A stretch of 32,182 bases of DNA, taken from assembly GCA_003522945.1 (NCBI GenBank), contig DPHR01000010.1, forward strand, positions 1-32,182, read 5' to 3'. Source of the stretch: Clostridiales bacterium. Its GTDB lineage: Bacteria > Bacillota > Clostridia > Oscillospirales > Oscillospiraceae. Position numbers and translations under genes: made by a program. Within the stretch, counting starts at the first letter, position 1, and each line of letters starts with the position of its first letter. Below are positions 30,656-32,182 of this stretch, in pieces. The notes beneath the pieces are model-generated. The model did no database searches. It had not been told where the DNA came from and saw nothing but the letters and a program-made list of their open reading frames with translations.

Positions 30656-31468
30656 ATGAAAAACACACTGAAAACTGAATTTCCCGGCATCGGGGACGCA
30701 CAATTTCACATCCGCTTGACGGAAGGCCAGATTTCCCCCTACGTTCTGCTGCCGGGCGCGCCGGAACGGGTCGAGCTTGTCAAAAAGCAGTGGAAAAATG
30801 CGGTAGATCTGGAATTCAACCGGGAGTTTCGTTCCGCAAAGGGTACCTATGACGGCATGGATATTGCCTGCGTCTCCACCGGCATCGGCACGACGAGCGC
30901 CGAGATCTGCCTGCACGAGCTGAAGAACATCGGAGCGCACACCACCGTTCGCATCGGTACCACAGGCGCAATCTCGGAACGGTTTCAGCCGGGTGACCTT
31001 ATCATCCCTGTGGCTGCCATCCGGGCAGATGGTACCAGCGATTGCTATGTGGACAAGTCATTCCCCGCTGTTGCCGATCGTATGGTCGTGAATGCCCTTT
31101 GCGAAGCCTGTGAGCGCCTTGGCTACCGTTATGGGACAGGAATCATGTACAGCCCGTCTTCGCTTTACATCGGGCAAGGGCGCAAAATCAGTGAAAATGG
31201 TTTCTGGCCTTCCCGTTCCGAGCACCTGATTGAAGATTTGCGGCAGGCCAGAGTGACCAATATCGACACGGATTCCGCCGGGCACTTCGTCGTAGGGTAT
31301 CTGCATGAGATGCGCAGCGCCTCCATTCTGGCCGTTATAACCAACCGTATTACCGGGGAGTGGGCAACGGACAAAACCGGCGAAGACCGCGCATGCCGCG
31401 CCGCCTGCGAGGCGATGAAGATTCTGAAGGAGTGGGACGAGCATCCCGCCAAGTATTCCATTCGCTGA
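30656..31468 (+). CDS. udp: Uridine phosphorylase-type nucleoside phosphorylase
   Basis: A 270-aa NP-I family protein. It has ISPYVLLPGAPERVELVKKQ (phosphate site, G-A-P-x-R), VSTGIGTTSAEICLHEL (phosphate and ribose region), GAHTTVRIGTTGAISERFQP (with the R-x-G-T-x-G motif), then IDTDSAGHFVVGYLH where uridine phosphorylases usually have a N-x-E-M-E-x-A-x-x-x element. That last motif is changed (D-T-D-S-A-G), so the ribose-binding Glu is not obvious and the true substrate may differ. It cleaves a nucleoside with phosphate to base and ribose-1-phosphate. The ATG at 30656 has AAGGAGG 6 nt upstream; a longer frame from 30437 is not supported. Confidence 0.85.
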   Translation: MKNTLKTEFPGIGDAQFHIRLTEGQISPYVLLPGAPERVELVKKQWKNAVDLEFNREFRSAKGTYDGMDIACVSTGIGTTSAEICLHELKNIGAHTTVRIGTTGAISERFQPGDLIIPVAAIRADGTSDCYVDKSFPAVADRMVVNALCEACERLGYRYGTGIMYSPSSLYIGQGRKISENGFWPSRSEHLIEDLRQARVTNIDTDSAGHFVVGYLHEMRSASILAVITNRITGEWATDKTGEDRACRAACEAMKILKEWDEHPAKYSIR

Positions 31469-31570
31469 AACGGAACGGTGAAAGAAGACAGCAGCCGTGA
31501 GCACAGAAAGCGGAAAAGCCGTGATCGGATTTCTGGATTCGGCAAAGCTTGAACTGGAGCAAGCCGTGAA

Positions 31571-31946
31571 TACGTCGGAATAATCCCTGTCTATGAGAGC
31601 ATTTTTGCCGATGCGGTCCGGGCTGCTGACCGCAGGCGCGATCATATAGTTCTTTCTCAAACACAGCTCTGGCTTTACGAGATCACCTGAAATGAAACCA
31701 CCGTCACTCTTAAAAAAGAACGGCTCCTCACCGATATTTCCGCCGCGCAGCACCGTTGCCATTTTGTCCGCCTTGATGATATGAGATGAGAGCGTCCTTT
31801 TTGTATGCCGGCTCTGACATATTTGAGAATAGCTCACCCACACGGCGCCATTCCCAAGATGAAGACACCTCAAAAGGGGCTGAATCCGCCGGCGACCGCA
31901 CTTCATCGCCGATTTTCTCATAAGAAGCATTATCAGAATTTGGCTG
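31571..31946 (-). pseudogene. Remnant of a type I restriction specificity subunit (hsdS), frameshifted
   Basis: On the minus strand one frame (31946 to about 31785) reads SAPFEVSSSWEWRRVGELFS, the well-known P-F-E-x-x-x-S-W-E-W-x-R-x-G start of an HsdS target-recognition domain. After about 31790 the reading must shift by one frame to continue as KADKMATVLRGGNIGEEPFF and later GFISGDLVKPE and IGKNALIDRDYSD, which match HsdS (I-L-R-G-G-N-I; D-I-L-x-A; I-G-K-x-A-x-V). Neither half is complete: it lacks the conserved helices, the second recognition domain and a sensible start. hsdM and hsdR are not in the window. It is a decayed fragment. Confidence 0.7.
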
Positions 31947-31974
31947 TTTAACGAATACCCCGGTATAAAGCACG

Positions 31975-32009
31975 AAACCCCGCCGCAGAATCGCTCTGCA
32001 GCGGGGTTT
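31975..32009. terminator. Terminator-like hairpin in the right-hand region
   Basis: AAACCCCGC-C-GCAGA (31975-31989) pairs with TCTGC-A-GCGGGGTTT (31995-32009); one mismatch, loop ATCGC. Possible on both strands. Confidence 0.6.
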
Positions 32010-32182
32010 GCTCATGTGTCGAAACGGCTGAAAAGCTTGTTTCAAGCGGATTTCGGGTATAAAAAAGCCCATCGTAATTTTGATAGAAACCAATTAAGGT
32101 GGGAACTTTTACCGATTGCACCACTATTGGGGAAAAGCATATGGCTGTGCTATGCCCGACAAACTGGAAGTTAGCGATTTCT

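Larger units (their letters stand above)
31469..32182. other. Region without intact genes
   Basis: Contains a short open stretch on the plus strand (about 31482-31583, 33 codons with plausible composition: GKAVIGFLDSAKLELEQAV) that may be the end of a lost gene, the hsdS remnant on the minus strand, and a terminator hairpin at 31975-32009. A start-like ATG lies near 32141 but only 14 codons remain before the edge. Nothing else was recognised. Confidence 0.6.

Noticed and set aside
31058..31930. 290-codon minus-strand frame over the phosphorylase 3' end and the hsdS remnant
   Set aside because: Not a real gene as a whole. Only residues ~48-120 make sense, as the shifted part of the hsdS remnant; the rest is antisense to the phosphorylase.
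32141..32182. Start of a gene at the right edge
   Set aside because: Only 14 codons and no clear ribosome site; not enough to support a feature.

Overview
The window looks like chromosome from a fairly high-GC gut-type anaerobe of the Clostridia, most likely Oscillospirales. This is an inference from the strong AGGAGG-type ribosome binding sites, the Firmicutes gene families (RibU with an FMN riboswitch, PcrA, CsoR, DapF, a DUF402 protein, MATE), oxygen-sensitive Fe-S enzymes and GC-rich coding DNA. No rRNA, tRNA, CRISPR array or integrase gene was seen.

Layout. 1-909: the 3' end of dnaX followed by ybaB. 988-3403: a GNAT acetyltransferase and a SLOG-family gene, both on the minus strand, pushed apart by a 1.44 kb AT-rich insert. 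The insert carries two zinc-ribbon genes and a 168-bp MITE-like repeat, and a 91-bp direct repeat of the SLOG gene's 3' end flanks it. 3455-7763: promoter, FMN riboswitch and ribU, then pcrA, a His-tailed CsoR and a membrane-anchored Pro/Thr-rich protein. 7848-10184 (minus): an M24 peptidase coupled to an orphan EutH. 10284-12321: a MATE transporter fused to a cytidylate-kinase-like domain.

12417-23531 is the most striking part. A flavin/Fe-S ene-reductase on the minus strand diverges from a nine-gene plus-strand operon: a CooC-type ATPase; a 2-hydroxyacyl-CoA dehydratase/benzoyl-CoA reductase-type pair (short and long subunit); its BadF/HgdC-type ATP-dependent activator; a 55-aa membrane protein; a small protein resembling the middle domain of acetyl-CoA synthase with a C-x2-C-x5-C motif; a second dehydratase-type pair; and a second small membrane protein paralogous to the first. 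A good promoter (TTGATT-17-TACAAT) precedes the operon and a strong terminator ends it. It combines the ATP-driven low-potential electron chemistry of the dehydratase/BCR/double-cubane family with parts related to the nickel CODH/ACS world (CooC, the ACS-like domain). No CoA-transferase, CODH or complete ACS is present, so it is not an ordinary reductive amino-acid fermentation or Wood-Ljungdahl locus. Its substrate is unknown.

23625-30361: a minus-strand operon araC-dapF-DUF402, sharing a compact intergenic region with a divergent dicarboxylate/amino-acid symporter; then a minus-strand operon of GNAT, SPL-like radical SAM protein and N-acyl-D-amino-acid deacylase. 30550-31468: a terminator-like hairpin and a uridine-phosphorylase-type gene. 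31469-32182: largely decayed DNA with a frameshifted remnant of a type I restriction specificity gene (hsdS).

Functions are assigned from motifs read by eye. No database search was possible.
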